From Simmondsia chinensis (taxonomy: Eukaryota; Streptophyta; Magnoliopsida; Caryophyllales; Simmondsiaceae), in assembly GCA_018398585.1 (NCBI GenBank), contig JAGTTD010000003.1:7448637-7512636 (forward strand): a DNA stretch of 64,000 bases, given 5' to 3'. The translations under genes and the position numbers were made by a program. How positions within the stretch are numbered: the stretch's first letter is position 1; every line of letters starts with the position of its first letter. Shown in pieces: positions 1-9,374 of this stretch. Under the pieces are notes generated by a model that saw only the letters and a list, made by a program, of their open reading frames with translations, ran no database searches and had not been told where the DNA came from.

Positions 1-604
1 TAAATTTCGTCAACCCCATCAAACAACCCCTTCTTCCTTGTCGACACTTAAATGGTAGTGCAATGCACACTTAACATGCAGTGAGGTAGTAAAAATCACA
101 AATAAACATTGCGTGAAGTATATATAAAGAATGACACTTAGCTTCTCTTTCTTTTCATATAAGACAACTTAGCATATTAGCGTGAAAAAATCATAGAAAT
201 GGCGCTGCTTGAACAAATTTAGAATGGAGTTCACGTAGGAAATCTAAGAGAGAGGGAGTTAATTTATATACTCCATCCTCAATTGGCATCGTAAACTCGT
301 GTGGGCCTAGAGTCAGCCTAATAGCTATACACGCTTGACATGTTGCGAGAGTGAGCACACAACAAAAGACTGTATCAAGGGACTCAGGTAGGGATAATTC
401 ATGCAACACATACTCGAGCCTAATCTCACCGAAGTCAAGCACACATTTGTTGCTATAATCTCTAAGACAAATATGGTAGGGAACACACTCGAGTGGACTA
501 TAGATATAGGGGCCACGAGGCATATATGCAACAACAAGGACATGTGAACTTTAATTCGGTTAAAAACTAAAACTAGTATGTTTAATTCTCACTTGTAGTG
601 AACT
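1..604. other. No recognisable gene; AT-rich left edge
   Basis: I see no domain, LTR end or target duplication here. The minus strand has an open frame of 110 codons (523 to 191), but it has no motif I recognise, starts just beside a Copia relic and has no visible promoter or polyadenylation context, so I do not call it a gene. Confidence 0.5.
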
Positions 605-1370
605 AATGTGAGGTATGTGTTGAGACCAAACATCCAAAAAAACAATTTAACAAATCATCGGAAAGAGTATCTCAATTTTTAAAACTCATACACAATGACC
701 TGAGTGATTTTAAGAACACCATTAGTAGAAGGCCTAAAAAGTATTATATCATGTTATTGATGACTACCGTAGATTCATTAAAGTCTATCTTTTGAGTTCA
801 AAAGATGAAGTTGAGAAGATGTTTCTTAAGTATAAAGCAAAAATTGAAAACCAATAAGACTAGAAAATCAAAAAGGATTAGATTAGATAAAGGTGGAGTG
901 TGATAGTACCTTTCTCAAAAATGTTTTGAAGAAAATGACCTAATCCATGAAAGAGTAGCTGATTATACAGCCAACAAAACGGTATAGTTGAAAGACAAAA
1001 CAAAACGCTTAAGGGCATGATCCAATTTACCTGTGAGCTTGTGATGGGAAGCATTGTTGTTCCCATGTCACGTGTCTAATAGGGTTCCTCTTAAAAAATT
1101 AGATAAAAATTCATATGTGATGTGAAAAACTTATGCTCCTAACTTACACATTCTTGAAAGTGTGGGAATGTTTATCAAAAGTAAGTCTTCTTGACTTTGA
1201 AAAAAGTGAAATAGGTCCTGAAACTGTATATGCCACATTCGTTGGTTACACTATCAACAATGTTGCACATAAATTCATGTTAGAAAATGACTCGTCTCCT
1301 GGACTTGGTTGTATCATGAAATCTAGAAATATTGAATATTTGCAGCATATTTTTCTTTGAAAGCATATAC
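605..1370 (+). pseudogene. Copia relic A: pre-integrase knuckle and integrase
   Basis: Conceptual translation in shifting frames follows the Copia pre-integrase/integrase order. A CEVC...K.P segment near 612 is the end of the gag_pre-integrs zinc region. A VIDDYRRF-like stretch (about 751-775) matches the rve core, RLDKGG (about 880-897) corresponds to the usual RSDRGGEY catalytic-Asp segment, and a decayed version of the TPQQNGVAERKNR block lies at about 930-1015. A 75-codon frame at 1133-1357 holds the VWGCxAKV-like C-terminal part. In-frame stops and frameshifts are frequent, and the catalytic acidic residues are partly lost. This is the 5' part of the element continued to about 5.6 kb. 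It cannot make integrase. Confidence 0.8.
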
Positions 1371-1536
1371 GTTCGTTCCTTTACCTATAGCACCTACTTT
1401 ATAATTATCTAGTCATTCATCTCCTAAAAACGAGGTTCCTACCTTAGAAGAAGTAAAAGAACATGACATAAGACGAGTTCAGGACATCACTTTATTGTTG
1501 TTTTTCTATCTAAGTATGCTGATTTTGATGAGCATG

Positions 1537-1790
1537 TTGTTGTGAAGGAAGATCCTAAGACCTGGGATGAAGCAATGAAATCTATAGACACACCTCTCTG
1601 GACTGTCATTAATAGTCAACTAGACTCCATGATGAATAATAACACATGTGTGTCAGTGAACCTTCCTAGGGATGCATATTAATTGGCTCAAATGAATGCT
1701 TAAAAGGAAACTAAGAACAAATAGGTCTATTCATAAGTTTAAGGTCATATCATTAGCTAAAGGTAAAATCAAAGGGTGGTGAAGGGACCA
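1537..1790 (+). pseudogene. Copia relic A: reverse transcriptase N-terminus
   Basis: Reads as the EDPxTWxEAMxSIDxPxW block that opens the Copia RVT_2 domain, followed by a damaged GCKWIFKRKL motif (around 1681-1716) and a KFKVISLAKG-like copy of the YKARLVAKG motif. The order and spacing after the integrase relic upstream support one original polyprotein. Alignment is lost after about 1790. Confidence 0.7.
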
Positions 1791-2329
1791 TTTCCTGGAA
1801 ATTAAGGAGCAATGAGAACGAAGAAATTGTTGGAGTTATCATATTTATCTAGTACAAGATGCTTGATGTTGATAAAAGCCCTCTCACAGGAAGGTTAACT
1901 AAGAATGATTTTGATAATACCAACAAGGGTTTGTTGAGCGCCTTGTGTCTATGTTATTATAAAAACACTTTCCAAGAAATAATTTGATCTTCTGGCAACA
2001 TCGTTGTGCTAAAGGTTGTAATGTCAGAGGAATTTTTACCGCAAGGAATCTCATGAAGAGTTCAATATTGGATTATGATGAATGTTGGCAGACGAAATGT
2101 GGTGTTCCTAGTGGCACATTAGTGAGTAGCTCATAAGAACCTGTCCTTGGGAGGGAAGCAACAGCTAGAAACGGTTGCTAAAGACCTCGTAGATTAAGCA
2201 GCAAAAGGAGCAAGACGGCTAAAGAGGGGCTTGTATTTGATTAGCTAGTGAACGAGGAAATAGTGTACCAAGGTGATGATCAATAGGTACACCTAAGAAC
2301 ATAGAATTGATTCTTTAACATTATTTACA
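1791..2329. other. Unassigned segment inside Copia relic A
   Basis: This roughly 540-bp stretch sits between the N-terminal and core parts of the relic's reverse transcriptase. I cannot align it to that domain. It may be an inserted element without visible termini or very decayed coding sequence. No ORF above 60 codons, no LTR-type ends and no tandem repeat were seen. Confidence 0.4.
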
Positions 2330-2685
2330 TGTAACTATGATAGCCAATGTTAGTTAATAACTCTAGCATCCATTCACGATCTCATAGTAATGAAATGGAT
2401 TTTTGATTGGTGACATTAAAGAAGTAATTTATATGGAACAACTATGTGGGTTTGTTGCTCTTGAACTCAAAAATAAAGTTTGTAAACTTGTAAAGTTCCT
2501 ATATGGTCTAAAAAAATGCCCATAGAGGGGCATAAAAATTTCACAGTACTTTGGTCATACGTGGATTTGTTGTGGTGTTGCATATTCTAAAGTTAATGAG
2601 AATGGCTATGTGGTCACTTGTGTATACATCCACGACATCCTTTATTCTTGCACGAGTGTGAATGTTGTGATTGCTATAAGGTCTT
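2330..2685 (+). pseudogene. Copia relic A: reverse transcriptase core
   Basis: The stretch reads ASIHDL..., then a decayed MDVKTAFLNGDL block, then YMEQxxGFV, then NKVCKLVKxLYGLK (about 2430-2510). Downstream GYVVTCVYIHDI (about 2605-2640) is the YVDD-box region, with the catalytic YVDD changed to YIHD. The frame is then interrupted at 2686 by an LTR-like insertion and resumes at about 3446 with the MKDLG motif that normally follows. Catalytically dead. Confidence 0.75.
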
Positions 2686-3445
2686 TGTTGGGAAAATTCA
2701 CACAATTAGGCACAACAAAAGCCTAAAACATAATAAACCATTGAAACAATAACACCAAAATTTATGTGGAAACCCTTTATGAACTAGAAGAAAAAACCAT
2801 AGGCTCCAAACAAGTGCCTCATCCACTATGAAATTTAGAAATTACAATCTCTATCCAAATCCCATAAACAAATGTCATCATCATCATCAACATCAATGTG
2901 AGTATTGCATGATGAGTCACCAACTCTCTCATAATGTAACTATTGCAAGGCAAGTCACCAACCCTCTTGACAATGTAACTACTGCACGGTGACCCATCCT
3001 TTCACAATGTAACTACTGTATGGCGAGTCACCAACCCTCTCAAAATGTAGCTACTGCACGGTAAGCCACCAACTATCTCACAATGTAGCTTTAGATAGAG
3101 GGAAGCTATAGAACTCTTATCCCTGCCTCTCAATCAAAATACCTCTCAACATCAATCTTTCATTCTCCCCTTGCCCAAGTGCTCCCTTGGGCACCCTTTT
3201 ACAAATCCCACAAATACCTCACATTGTTCCTTACTTTTCTTCTCTATCTTTCTCTACTCAAACCCTCAACCTAAAGCCCTTTTTATAATGAGTTTACCTA
3301 AATCTAATCTGATTCAAAATATCAAATGAAAAGAAATCAAACTTATCTAGGTAACTTAATAAAATCAAATCATGTCTCACAAAATGAAATCAATATTAAT
3401 TTTGAGGTAATTATCCTAATAGTCTTTTCTAAGCTCGTGTTATCA
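2686..3445. mobile_element. LTR-like insertion (probable solo LTR) in relic A
   Basis: The insertion starts TGTTGGGAAAATTCACAC and ends GTGTTATCA, giving TG...CA termini, and it separates reverse-transcriptase motifs that should be contiguous. Internally it has ACACCAAAATTTATGTGGAA, the repeat-region wording typical of Copia LTRs that direct polyadenylated transcripts. No coding sequence is present, so recombination between the LTRs of a former element is likely. I could not find a clean 5-bp target duplication (flanks GTCTT and TATGA), so the exact ends are uncertain by a few bases. Confidence 0.55.
2892..3089. repeat. 38-bp tandem repeat inside the solo LTR
   Basis: About five imperfect copies of a 38-bp unit built around CAATGTAACTACTGCACGG and GAGTCACCAACCCTCTCA. 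One copy is 3 bp short and the last is partial. It lies entirely within the LTR-like segment 2686-3445, so it is either a family feature of that LTR or an expansion after insertion. Confidence 0.8.
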
Positions 3446-4083
3446 TATGAAAGACTTAGGTAAAGCCAATATGACACTTGGTGTAAAATTCATTAGAACG
3501 TTTAGAGGTTGACTCTTACTCAATTCCACTATGTGGGAAATACCTAAAAATTTTGGTCATTTTGATGATATGCCAATTAAGAGCCTATATGATCATAGTG
3601 TTCAGCTGAAAATAAATAAAGATGATAGTGTGTCAGAAACTAAAAATACAACTTGTACCATTATTGTTCTAATGAACTACCCTCGTCATAATATCACACA
3701 TACCATTAGTAGACTAGTTGTTATACCCATAATTTGAGTGATGAGCATGTGGTGCTTTTGTTAGATTGTTAAGGTATTTATGCGGTACTATAGATTCGAG
3801 TTTCCACTATAAGAAAACTCATGCTATCTTAGTCAGATATTGTGATGCTAACTGTATATATGATAATGATAAAATTCATTCTACTATTCCCTATGTATTT
3901 GTGCTTGCCATTAGTGTTATGTCCTGGAAATCCTCTAAACAAATTGGCATTGCTAAATTGACTATGGAATTTGAATTTATTAGCCAAGAAATGGCAAGCT
4001 TGGAAATTTCATAGCTTAGGAATATAATGGGGGACATTCTATTGTGGGATAAGAACATGCTTTCAATCTTGATATATTGTGAC
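3446..4083 (+). pseudogene. Copia relic A: RT C-terminus and RNase H
   Basis: Starts with MKDLGKANMTLG, the conserved MKDLGEAxxILG motif of Copia reverse transcriptase, then KxFGHFDxxPxxxxYD. From about 3757 an LRYLCGT segment begins the RNase H, with a DANCIYD (normally DADW) site and a SWKSSKQ block at 3934-3951. Two ORFs of 68 and 82 codons are the longest surviving pieces. The frame is cut at 4083 inside the YCDS-type RNase H motif by a hAT insertion. Stops and frameshifts make it nonfunctional. Confidence 0.85.
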
Positions 4084-4610
4084 TAGGGTTGTAAACGAGC
4101 CAAGCCGAGCCGAGCACCCCTTTATTTGATCTCGAGTTTGAGCCGAGCTCTTATCGAATTTTCTGACCTTTGTTCAAGCTTAGTTTTATAAGATTTAAGC
4201 ATGATCGATACTTGGTTTATTAGCCTAATCGAGCTTATTCGAGCTTGTTATCAAGCCGAGGCAAGCTCCTTGCAAAGTTATTGAGCCGAATTGAACTCAT
4301 AACTGACCCAAGCTTATCAAGTCGAGCTCACTATTGACCCAAGCTATTTGAGTTACTATTGAGTCATTACCAAACCAATTTGAGCTAATATTAACTGTTA
4401 ACAAGCACTTAACAATTGTGCCCTTAACGAGCTCTTATCAAACTGTTCACGAATGTTAAAGAGTCGAGCACACCCTATTTTAATTTAGCTCGTTAAGCTT
4501 ATCGAGCCTACTCTCGATAAGCTATCGAGTCCCAATAACAAGCACAAAGGGGCCATAATCGATTTCGATCACAAGTAGGTCATCAAATATTCGGTTCGTT
4601 TACATCCCTA
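4084..4610. mobile_element. Non-autonomous hAT element (MITE) with 8-bp TSD
   Basis: The 527-bp element has terminal inverted repeats TAGGGTTGTAAACGAGCC and (from the other end) TAGGGATGTAAACGAACC. It is flanked by a perfect 8-bp direct repeat ATTGTGAC at 4076-4083 and 4611-4618. An 8-bp duplication with TAGGG termini is characteristic of hAT transposons. The interior is noncoding and rich in CGAGCC/GAGCTCG-type words on both strands, so much of it is self-complementary. Removing the element and one TSD copy restores the Copia RNase H reading order, which confirms the boundaries. Confidence 0.93.
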
Positions 4611-4701
4611 ATTGTGACTTCGGAACGACTATCAGAGTGGCGGAAAGTCAGAAGTAGCAAGGCAAGCCAAGGCATATTAGCCATAGATGATGTGTTATAA
4701 G
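4611..4701 (+). pseudogene. Copia relic A: RNase H fragment between two insertions
   Basis: A short piece that continues the YCD motif cut by the hAT element. The reading resembles CDSxATxxxAxxxxxxGKSRHI with frameshifts. It ends where the RTE LINE begins; positions 4689-4701 form the left copy of that LINE's 13-bp target duplication. Confidence 0.65.
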
Positions 4702-5424
4702 GGGCAGAGTGTCGACCAATGAAACAGAATCAAACACAGAGGATGAAGATAGTAGAGATGAGAATGCTATGCTGGATGTGTGGCCACACAAAAAAGGATA
4801 GGATTAAGAACGATGTAATAAGCGGTAAACTGGGTGTAGCCTCGATTGAGGATAAATTGCAGGAGCACCGCCTAAGATGGTTTGGACATGTTAGCAGAAG
4901 ACCGACTACAGCCCCAGTCAGGAGGTGTGAACAGCTTCAGACGATGCTAGGTAGAAGAGGGAGGGGAAGGCCAAAGAAGAGTTGGCTGGAGACGATCCGT
5001 CACGACTTAACCCACCTAAACCTGAGAGAGGAGATGGCCTCAGATAGGGCACGATGAAGGGCTGGCATAAGGGTAGCGGATGTGGCAGCGTAGAATAGGG
5101 CGGCGAGCGACTTGTAGTTTAAGATTCCTAGGCAGTCATAGTCGCAAGGGGTGCACAAATATACTGATTAGTTTATTCTCTGATGACTCGGCTGTTTTCT
5201 TGGCTTACATACATACTTAAATGCTTGCATGTCTATTTTTTTCATTCATTTCGCGATAAATTGATGGTTTTATTTGCAGGTGCTCCTATACTTCAGGTTG
5301 GGGGTCCTCGAAAACAGTCTCCTTTCCACTCGGAATGGGTATGGCTGAGTACATATACCCCTCCCAGACCCTGCTTTTGCGGGAGCCGCGAGGCACTGGG
5401 ATTATTGTTGTTGTTGTTGTTGTT
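4702..5424 (+). mobile_element. 5'-truncated RTE-like LINE (copy 1)
   Basis: The target duplication GATGTGTTATAAG (4689-4701) recurs as GATGTGTCATAAG (5425-5437), 12 of 13 identical. The body opens abruptly in coding sequence (a GAECxxxK-like motif just after the junction) and ends in a (TTG)n tail at 5403-5424, as expected of RTE-type LINEs reverse-transcribed from a 3' tandem repeat. The 3' UTR includes the GGGGGTCCTCG and GGGAGCCxCGxGGCACTGGG words also found in copy 2. Mutated TSD bases suggest considerable age. Confidence 0.85.
4719..5054 (+). pseudogene. RTE LINE reverse transcriptase C-terminal region
   Basis: An open frame of 112 codons contains the post-RT region of the RTE-like ORF2: [13 protein letters not shown] near residue 10, [20 protein letters not shown], then [10 protein letters not shown] (about residues 52-61), APVRRCE, a basic [14 protein letters not shown] block, and [18 protein letters not shown]. 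The catalytic fingers and palm are missing because of 5' truncation, so no active polymerase could be made. The same segment recurs at 9.4-10.1 kb. Confidence 0.85.
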
Positions 5425-5625
5425 GATGTGTCATAAGACATTTGATAACGGATAGTATAATCTCACTCGAGTTTGTAAATAGTGAAAAACGCTTAGTTGA
5501 TTCACTTATTAAAGGCTTTTCGAGAAGGAAATATGTGATATAGACGAGTGAATAGAACTTAAGCTTATTTACATGTTTTGATCTTGAATGTATACCTAAT
5601 CCGGGTAACACCCGGGTTCAATGGA
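5425..5625 (+). pseudogene. Copia relic A: RNase H C-terminus
   Basis: After the LINE, decayed coding sequence resumes: a CHKTFDNG then SHSSL-like stretch corresponds to the RHxxVRxLLxxGxISxxYVxSxxN tail of Copia RNase H, followed by the LADPLTKGL-like segment (about 5500-5530) and a MGL-type end. Stops and frameshifts throughout. No 3' LTR of relic A was recognised downstream. Confidence 0.6.
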
Positions 5626-5879
5626 TCAAATGACGTCAATGGTGAGAAAATTTTGTATTTACCACCAAACTCATTCCGAGATAGCAATAGCTGCTGATTT
5701 CATAATTTAATTTTTATTATATATTAAATATTTAAACACATAAATTAAAATCAACAATATTATTAAAATAAGTTTATAAATTAAAATTCCCACCCCAAAG
5801 TTCCCAATAACAACAAATGAAATGTCAATAGGGCCGAGGGAAGGGCAAACCTGTCAATTTGTAGGGGGTGCAATCTTAA

Positions 5880-6260
5880 CGTTCAAAAAATTCGAATTCT
5901 TGGCTCGGATCCGAGCCTCCTAGCTACGTAACCTGAGGGTCCCACAGGGCGCGGCCTTGCATGATCTCACTCCTTTTACACGTGTCACCGCCTCACGGGT
6001 TTTCGTCACTTAAACATTACATCGTTTATTTTTGCTAAAGCTACTGCCTGTCTTCTAACTTATGCCCCGATCGCTAACGAAGGGCTGCCACGTAGTGATA
6101 ATTATACAAAGAGGCCCACTTGTCACGTTGCTAGTGGTCCTTCTTATCTATTTTGTTATGTTGATTTATAATTATCAGAGGAACTACTGTGGTTGAGGGG
6201 ATTCGTACGCGCCTCCGAGGGAAGTAAATATGACGCGCCACCAAACAACTGCTTGTGGTG
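5880..6260. promoter_or_regulatory. Promoter-like GC-richer island without a gene
   Basis: This segment stands out from AT-rich surroundings. It contains the perfect 16-bp palindrome GGCTCGGATCCGAGCC (5902-5917), a G-box/ABRE core ACACGTGTC (5978-5986), further CCACGT and TCACGTTG ACGT-core sites near 6086 and 6118, and a GGCCCA site-II-like word near 6113. Such clusters are typical of plant stress- or ABA-responsive promoters. No gene follows within about 2 kb on either strand, so it may be a captured or orphaned promoter fragment, or chance. Functional status is inference only. Confidence 0.3.
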
Positions 6261-6286
6261 TGGAGCCTATATTATGATGCTTTTTC

Positions 6287-6310
6287 TATATATATATATA
6301 TATATATATA
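6287..6310. repeat. (TA)12 microsatellite
   Basis: A perfect run of twelve TA units. Shorter TA runs occur near 6380-6394 and 6850-6860. Confidence 0.95.
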
Positions 6311-6807
6311 CTTTTATTTGGTAATAAGTTTACGTTTTATTTTATAATTTCTTTTGATGATTCCTATATTAGGAAGGAATATATATATATATTGAACTAC
6401 ACTGCAAAGAATTATTTTTGTATTTGACTCTTTAACAGTAAAAAAAAAAAAAAGTATTTAGCACGCATATAAAATTTAATTTGGAATTGTACAATTGAGA
6501 AGAACAACCATATGGGTTTAAACCATAAAACTCTCAAGACGAATCCTATCTATGAAGAGAACAACTTTGCAGTGTTACGAGGAAAGGATCGACTTTTCGT
6601 GTTAGTCCTAGTAATAGAAAGAAATTGTGAGTAAGGCAGAGTTTAAAATTGTTTAGCCCGAAAAAAGAAATGTTTTTAAAGATGCGTAGAAACTACTTTT
6701 ATGCTTTTAAGTGTAAACCTAAAGATAGTGCTTCTATTTTTAAAGTATAAATAAAAGAAAAAAAAAAAATTTCAAAAAAAATATCCTCATTATTAGTTAC
6801 ACATTTT

Positions 6808-6958
6808 ACAAAAAAAAAAAAAAAAACTTTTACAAAATATGTTTCTCAATATATATATAATATAATGAGGTGCAGAAGAGAAAGTGAATCTAGTAGGGAT
6901 CAAACTCGGGTAACGCGTTTAGCCTACGGAGTACATAACAACTAGGTTATATCCTCAA
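6808..6958 (-). mobile_element. tRNA-derived SINE-like element
   Basis: On the minus strand the sequence begins GAGGATATAACCTAGTTG, resembling a tRNA 5' end with an A box, and has GAGTTTGATCC (6909-6898), a near match to the B-box consensus GGTTCGANNCC, about 30 bases further on. It then runs into a T-rich tail (6826-6810). The arrangement of a tRNA-like head, short body and homopolymer tail matches plant SINEs. The A box is imperfect and no target duplication was resolved, so a decayed tRNA pseudogene is an alternative. Confidence 0.45.
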
Positions 6959-7860
6959 AATGACTTATAATTGGTATTTGTAGAGTAAACATTATGGTAC
7001 CTTTTGTCCCATGAAATTCATGGAATTTTACAAAACATTGCACCTAGGATCCACATAAAACTAGGCCCTACATAGTAATATATTTGTGCACATAATTGTT
7101 TTCCAAGAATTTGCTTTTTTGTTTGAGTTCCTTTTCTGAGTGCAACAAAATATCTAAGGTGAAGCCTCATATTTTAGTATTTTAGGGCCTCTAAGATGTT
7201 ATTTTTAATTTTTTATGAAAATAAAAACCTGATTACGATAAGAAATTGCGTTTATTTTAATTTTGGTTTTCATTTTTTTTTTTAAAAAAATCTATGAGAA
7301 AATGCAAAAGAAAAATAAAAAATGAAAAGAATGATGGTTTCCATTTTCTATTTGGGACGAAACAAATTATATCATGATATGTTTTTCTAAAGACCCAAAT
7401 TTCTGTTCAGGAATGAAAAAAGTTTCAATGAAAAATTAAAAAAAGAAAAAGAAGAAGAATAAAGAATGTCGTTTTTCCTTTATTTAGAGTAAAGGAAGGT
7501 TTAAGGAAAAAAAAAAATAGTATTAAATTCTACAGAAAAAGAAGAAAGGGGCATTGTAGAATAGAGTTGTTAATAAACGCAAGTTATGGATTAATATTAA
7601 GAACAAAGTGTTTAATTGCTAGTTCGATCCAGTAACTCAAAGTAGACTGGTAAAATCTAAACCCCTAATTTTAAGTTCGGATCTTATCATTCCTGAGACA
7701 AGCTTAGTTTTCAATTTAATTGATGAACACAATTTTGATCTTAAAATATTGCTGCAATAGTAAATCCAACTAGATTGGAAGTTCCACTCCAATAAACTAG
7801 TCACACTAATTATCATGAGGTTTAGTCTTTTAACATCTAGTCTGAACTCAAGTAAAAATC

Positions 7861-8580
7861 TAGTTAGAAAGTTTGGCCATTTTGATGATACTCCATATCA
7901 AACTCCATATGACTATAGTATTCACTTGACAAAGGAATGAAAGCAGCTAATTAATAGCATAATATTTTTGATGATCTAAACTCAGTCCAATATTATATAT
8001 CTCATTGGGGGACTTGTTATACTGATAATCTAAGTGAAGATCACAGGCGTGCTTTTTAATCATATTTCTAAGATACTTATGAGGTATCATGAATTGGAGT
8101 TTATTTATAATAGGTTTGCTTTTGTGTTAGATGGGTTTTGTGATGCCAATTGAGTATTAAATAATGATGAAAATCATTCTACTAGTTGCTATGTGTTTAT
8201 GCTTGCTAATGTTATTGCATCTTGAAATTTTTCTATCCGAACCTGTATTGGTAAATGAACTACAAAAACTGAGTTTGTTGTTCTAAAAATGGCAAATTTG
8301 GAAGCTGAAGACTAAGAAATGTTTCGTTGAGGGGAAAGCCCACACCTTCTATCAAAATACATTGTAACTCACGAGCGACTATTGGAATGGCTAAAAGTGA
8401 GTTGTGCAATATCAAGCGAAGGCATATTTGTTTTTCACATGGTCTTGTGGGACACTTATTGAAAACAACCTAATCTCACTCAAGTTTGTAAGGAGTAAAA
8501 AAGATTTGGAAAATCCTCCTACTAAAGGTCTTTCTAAGAAGATAGAATGTCACGCATAAGAAGAAATGGGGCTTATGCCC
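7861..8580 (+). pseudogene. Copia relic B: RNase H region
   Basis: Starts with a KFGHFDxTPYxxPYDYSIHL segment, the Copia motif also seen in relic A at 3540-3610. It continues through a decayed FLRYL/YLRGT block (about 8070), a CDANW-like site (about 8140), SxxCYVFML (8180-8210), a degraded WxSxxQ, then HCNSRATIGMAKSELCNIKRRHI (8360-8430 region) and a LLLKVFLRR tail corresponding to the TKGLxR end. Nearly every line has a stop. The coding end precedes an LTR that begins at 9286. Confidence 0.8.
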
Positions 8581-8604
8581 ATTTGTATATCCTAATCTTG
8601 ATAA

Positions 8605-8936
8605 AATATCTGTCTCAATAGTTATTCTTGAGTTCAATGAAACAAACGAAGTCAATGATTAGGAAAGATGTAAGCTTGCCATTTGAGTTGTTCCAAGATA
8701 TTGCTTATGTGGCTTATGGATCTGTCATTACTATCATGATATTGAGGCTAAGCTTAATGCTTTTAATGAGTCAATATCTGTCTCAAAAGTTATTTTTGAG
8801 TTCAATGAATGAAACAAAGTCAATGATTAGTAAAGATGTAATTTTTCCACTTGAGCTCATCAGGAGGTATTGCTTATATGGCTTATGGATCTATCATTAC
8901 TATCATGATAGTAAGGCTGAGCTTAATTTGTCACCT
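8605..8936. repeat. Two-copy 168-bp tandem duplication
   Basis: The segment from about 8605 to 8768 is repeated at 8773-8936. The word TCTGTCTCAA lies at 8609 and 8777, and ATGGCTTATGGATCT-type and TATCATGATA words recur at the same spacing. The copies differ at a moderate number of sites. The duplication lies between the RNase H relic and the 3' LTR, where Copia elements have noncoding sequence. A 120-codon frame across it reflects the duplication, not a gene. Confidence 0.9.
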
Positions 8937-9285
8937 TCTTTAGCATATTCATTTTCCATGGTTTCTTTTGCTAATCACCCTTTGACGTGAGTATGAACTT
9001 CCTTTCTAGAGAGTTCCTGAGTATCTCAAGTATTCGTTGTTTTAAGGGACCTCGTTCGTTTTATTTGTAGAGTACATTTCAATCTAGAACATAATATGAA
9101 ATGGTTGTGTGTGCTCCTCACAATGACTATTAAGATTAGAGACTATGTTTACCTTTGTGGGTATGGGTCATGCACACTCACTAAGCATCAATTTAAGTCC
9201 AAAAGACATTGTAACATTAAGTGTGGTTTTCATTACTCAGTAATCTTTTTTTTTTCTTTTCTCAAAATTGAATCATGTAGGGGAT
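8937..9285. other. Noncoding 3' region of Copia relic B
   Basis: No domain is visible. The final bases, ATGTAGGGGAT, immediately precede the LTR start TGTTG and look like a purine-rich tract that primes plus-strand synthesis. Confidence 0.4.
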
Positions 9286-9374
9286 TGTTGAAAATTGGAA
9301 ATGCTTCAATTTTGTTCAAGACTCTTTCTCCCACATAGAAAATTTGAAAGTGAGATAGTCATTTATATGTACTG

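Larger units (their letters stand above)
5626..7860. other. AT-rich intergenic stretch, no gene
   Basis: No ORF above 60 codons and no retrotransposon coding motif is present. The stretch holds a GC-richer promoter-like island (5880-6260), a (TA)n run, homopolymer A tracts (about 6440-6453, 6758-6768, 6810-6826) and a minus-strand SINE-like piece (6808-6958). The remainder looks like unconstrained AT-rich sequence. Confidence 0.6.

Noticed and set aside
191..523. 110-codon minus-strand ORF as a host gene
   Set aside because: No recognised motif, no promoter, intron or polyadenylation context, and it borders a transposon relic.
1133..1360. 75-codon ORF as a small host gene
   Set aside because: Its sequence is the C-terminal portion of a Copia integrase in line with motifs on both sides.
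2686..3450. Exact 5-bp target duplication for the solo LTR
   Set aside because: Flanking pentamers GTCTT and TATGA do not match; only the TG...CA ends and the interrupted RT motif support the call.
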